Positions 24,173 through 26,448 of a DNA stretch of 26,448 nucleotides are shown here, piece by piece; positions within the stretch are counted from its first letter, which is position 1; every line of letters starts with the position of its first letter. The stretch lies in IMG/VR virus record IMGVR_UViG_3300021957_000248, positions 1 through 26,448 of that record, one strand, 5' to 3'. The DNA comes from a virus. The notes beneath the pieces were generated by a model, which was not told the DNA's origin, did not search any database, and was given only the letters and a program-made list of their open reading frames with translations. The translations under genes were made by a program, and so were the position numbers.

Positions 24173-25326
24173 TACGCAGCGGCCCCCGACATTGAATCAG
24201 TATTACCCCGTTCTTTGGTTAGATCCCCAAAATCGGTTCCGTTACCAAGAGTGTCTATTGTGACATACGTAATCTCATCTCTTTTATTAGGATAATTCGC
24301 AGTACCACCAGAATAACAGGCTCTAGTTTCATTACACGACATCCCACCCAACCAAGTGTCATCACCCATATCCCCAAAGCTAGATGCGTTACCTGCAGAA
24401 GATGTGTCGAAATAATATATTTCAGAAAATTCAACAAAACCTTGCTTTCTGCCCCTACAATGCAAAACCCTAGTATCGTTACCACAGGCTTTTGTGTTCA
24501 TACAAGCGAGTGCAAGATCACCCCAATCAGTAGCGTTACCCGTTGTTTGTATTACAATAGAACAAATTCGGTCAGTCAGGCCGTTATTGCCGTTCCCGCC
24601 CATAAAGAAGCCTCTAGTGCCATCACTAGCCACTCCCATTGCTTGATAATCGTTGTCTGTAATGTCTCCAAAATCAGCAGTGTTTGCAGAGGATTCTATA
24701 CTTTTATACTCAATACGGTTATCGGTGCTTGTAAATCCAGAAACAAACATTCGGTCTGCATCATTGTCTGCACAAGTGTCTTGTTTAGCTACTCCTATAT
24801 CACCATACTGACTTGAATTACCTAAAGTGGCAGTAAGAATTGTCCGAATATTCGGAGTCAAAGTACCTTGTATATTTCCAGAGATAATAAATCCTCGACC
24901 AGATCCCGCCGTACAAGAACTAGACGAGATATAATGTGCATCATCTCCAAAGTCAGAAGCATTACCAAGGGTGGTAAAATCCCAATAATCAATGGTATTA
25001 CCATAATTGCTAGTACTTGAATACTCAACTGCGCTATATCCCGGCCCCTGTATTCCCCTATCGCCGTAATGCGAAGGTAAAGCGGGTGGTGAAGCTCCCA
25101 AAGTAACCGTTTGCCACTCACTGTTTGCATAGATCATTAATTCGCTGTTTGTAGTATCCCACCAAACTGCACCATCACTAGGGCTTGATGGCTCAGTACC
25201 ACTACTCGTAAAACTGGAAGTACCTATACTGCCTAGAGCAACACCACCCACGGTTGGGGCGGTAGTGAAGTTGGGTGCGCCTGTTCCAGCGGCATCAACG
25301 ATTGTATCTACACGAATTTCGGTCAT
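24172..25326 (-). CDS. Kelch-like tail fibre / receptor-binding protein, paralogue 3 (384 aa)
   Basis: This is the first of the three tandem paralogues in transcription order. The leader [20 protein letters not shown] and the element [20 protein letters not shown] form the attachment part. About six repeats follow (FGDD, YGDI, FGDI, WGDL, FGDM, FGDL), with strands such as [16 protein letters not shown] and [11 protein letters not shown]. Its repeat faces differ from those of paralogues 1 and 2 more than these differ from each other, for example [11 protein letters not shown] and [10 protein letters not shown]. That would suit a different ligand. Its start overlaps the end of the cupredoxin-domain gene by four bases (ATGA). 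Confidence 0.8.
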   Translation of the reverse strand: MTEIRVDTIVDAAGTGAPNFTTAPTVGGVALGSIGTSSFTSSGTEPSSPSDGAVWWDTTNSELMIYANSEWQTVTLGASPPALPSHYGDRGIQGPGYSAVEYSSTSNYGNTIDYWDFTTLGNASDFGDDAHYISSSSCTAGSGRGFIISGNIQGTLTPNIRTILTATLGNSSQYGDIGVAKQDTCADNDADRMFVSGFTSTDNRIEYKSIESSANTADFGDITDNDYQAMGVASDGTRGFFMGGNGNNGLTDRICSIVIQTTGNATDWGDLALACMNTKACGNDTRVLHCRGRKQGFVEFSEIYYFDTSSAGNASSFGDMGDDTWLGGMSCNETRACYSGGTANYPNKRDEITYVTIDTLGNGTDFGDLTKERGNTDSMSGAAA

Positions 25327-26243
25327 AGGATTACGTGCCTTCCCCCAGCCGCAATAGTTAAAGTTACGCCGCTGGCAATAGTAAGCGGCCCAACTGTTAG
25401 AGCGCTTTCTGTGGCTCCTACTGTGGTGTTAGTCGTAAGAGTGCGTGAGGCCACGTTTACTGTGCCAAACCCTGCCGAAGAAGTTATTGTGCCGAATTGA
25501 AGAGTTCCGCTGCCAGTTGTTTTTAAAACCTGGTTTGCACTCCCGTCAGACGTAGGGAGCGTAAAAGTAGACACAAAGCTTTGCAGGTTTGCATCATAAG
25601 CCAAGGCGTCTGTACCAACCACCGGCGGTCTTACAACGATTGCCCCGCCCATGCCTGAGTGGTTTGCGCAGTAGTAATAAAGCGCTGGGCAATCCTGTTC
25701 TAGCTTCACCTCAATATAGGCCCCTGCAGTGCCCTGTGTGCCCACTTCGGTGATGCCGGTAGTGAATTGCGAACCGCTGTTGTGAGTGCCGTCTGAGGTT
25801 GTGCTGAAGCGGAAAGGATGACCTGATATGGAACTTGCCGAAACATCAAAACGATAAGTCACCGAAGGCACCAAGGTCAGAGTTTGATTGGCAGTTCCAT
25901 CGACCACAAACTCACCGTTCAGAACGATGACATTGATGTCTGCGTAAAGGAGATCCAAATCATTGGCAGAGGCGCTGATAAAGACTTTGGCATTGCCAGA
26001 CAGGTTCAACAAACTGCCTGTACTTGAACTCGTTAATGTACGGGAAAGCGTACTCCCTGAATGGGTATATACACCTGTAGATACTTCCCAGGCGCCGCCG
26101 GTATCCTCAATTACCAGCCGAACCGTGTGCCCATCTAAAGAAGAAGGCACGGCCTGATAGCCAGTCTCCGCAGAGCCTAGCGTAACCGTGCCTGTGCCTG
26201 TCGTAGAGGTCGAAACCTTTACACGATCTGCGAACCGAGCCAT
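25323..26243 (-). CDS. Tail protein with cupredoxin-like (type 1 copper) domain (306 aa)
   Basis: Residues 1-100 ([20 protein letters not shown] to GYQAVP to [18 protein letters not shown]) are a phage tail leader module. Residues about 105-205 read as a cupredoxin: a beta start ([20 protein letters not shown]), H142 in SGHPFRFS, and YYYC192ANH195SGM198GG. The H...C-x2-H-x2-M set has the same C/H/M spacing as amicyanin, and all four copper ligands are present. The C-terminus ([20 protein letters not shown], ending GGRHVIL) resembles other phage fibre ends. GC content is clearly higher here than in the left part (57% in a counted line at 25681). AAGGAAC stands about six bases before the ATG. 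Copper binding is predicted from ligand residues only; the domain may have kept the fold without metal. Confidence 0.75.
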   Translation of the reverse strand: MARFADRVKVSTSTTGTGTVTLGSAETGYQAVPSSLDGHTVRLVIEDTGGAWEVSTGVYTHSGSTLSRTLTSSSTGSLLNLSGNAKVFISASANDLDLLYADINVIVLNGEFVVDGTANQTLTLVPSVTYRFDVSASSISGHPFRFSTTSDGTHNSGSQFTTGITEVGTQGTAGAYIEVKLEQDCPALYYYCANHSGMGGAIVVRPPVVGTDALAYDANLQSFVSTFTLPTSDGSANQVLKTTGSGTLQFGTITSSAGFGTVNVASRTLTTNTTVGATESALTVGPLTIASGVTLTIAAGGRHVIL

Positions 26244-26252
26244 TTAGGTTCC

Positions 26253-26448
26253 TTAATCAAATTTGATAACGAAATCGCCAATACCGAAGCGGAGAATATC
26301 GCCCGAGTTCACCGTGCGGGCAGTGGTCAAAGCGCCGGTCAGGAACGGGAATCTGGCGGGGTTATAGCCATCACCTGACCCTGAACCATACTCACTTACT
26401 CGAAATGAACCGCCAGAATTATTATAGACAGTGCTGTGATAACCACGA
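26253..26448 (-). CDS. C-terminal end of a phage structural protein, cut by window edge
   Basis: An open frame enters from the right edge and ends in TAA at 26253-26255; 64 residues are visible. The segment reads HSTVYNNSGGSFRVSEYG, then YNPARFPFLTGALTTARTVN and SGDILRFGIGDFVIKFD. It is beta-rich, with the polar Gly/Ser character of tail or fibre proteins. No start is visible and the family is not identified. It is followed nine bases later by the cupredoxin-domain gene and shares that gene's high GC content (about 62% in a counted 60-base line at 26281). Confidence 0.7.
   Translation of the reverse strand, partial: RGYHSTVYNNSGGSFRVSEYGSGSGDGYNPARFPFLTGALTTARTVNSGDILRFGIGDFVIKFD

Noticed and set aside
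24442-24816. A 124-codon + strand frame opposite kelch paralogue 3
   Set aside because: It is antisense to a clear repeat-protein gene, isolated from any + strand gene, and its product shows no domain. The repeated strands of the true gene produce such open antisense frames.
1-26448. Prophage signs such as integrase, attachment sites, insertion sequences or tRNA genes
   Set aside because: None was seen. All intergenic gaps are too short to hold them, so the window gives no evidence for lysogeny, though genes outside the window are unknown.

Overview
This window reads as part of the genome of a short-tailed (podovirus-like) tailed phage, most probably a marine one infecting an alphaproteobacterium. 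It carries a cobalamin-dependent ribonucleotide reductase beside a glutaredoxin, then a long block of structural genes on the other strand. That block includes proteins resembling the T7 gp11/gp12 tail-tube pair, large internal virion proteins and many tail-fibre-type proteins. No integrase, transposase, rRNA, tRNA or CRISPR array is visible. The host call is inference from protein style and gene content. HMO-2011-type and cobavirus phages are the nearest comparisons I can recall, and I cannot choose between them from this sequence. Terminase, portal, major capsid and polymerase genes are not in the window.

Layout. Bases 2-2423 (+ strand) hold the end of a nucleotide-metabolism operon: class II RNR (5' end cut by the window edge), glutaredoxin and three small proteins. 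A strong bidirectional hairpin terminator (about 2426-2450) separates it from everything to the right. From 2452 to 26448 every gene is on the - strand and is read from right to left. In transcription order these are: the C-terminal end of a cut-off structural protein (26253-26448); a protein with a cupredoxin-like domain; three tandem kelch-like fibre paralogues; two uncharacterised phage proteins; a 1025-residue fibre-like protein with 22-residue repeats and a lectin-like domain; a 36-residue protein; a probable fibre-tail adaptor; tail tubular proteins A and B; a trimer-type tail fibre; a glycine-rich adhesin-like protein; a small membrane protein; a coiled-coil protein; a lysozyme-domain protein; a holin-like membrane protein; and three probable internal virion proteins ending in an 1188-residue one.

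How it works together. The - strand block has almost no space between genes: gaps of 0-30 bases, many stop/start overlaps of the form TAATG, and an AAGGA-type ribosome-binding site before most of the others. It therefore looks like one late transcript ending at the shared terminator. No stretch over 300 bases lacks a gene, and the largest intergenic gap (21873-21902) holds only a ribosome-binding site. The tail tube, fibres and adhesins would handle attachment. The lysozyme-domain and internal proteins would handle wall penetration and DNA entry. The holin candidate may act in lysis. The + strand genes would supply deoxynucleotides for replication.
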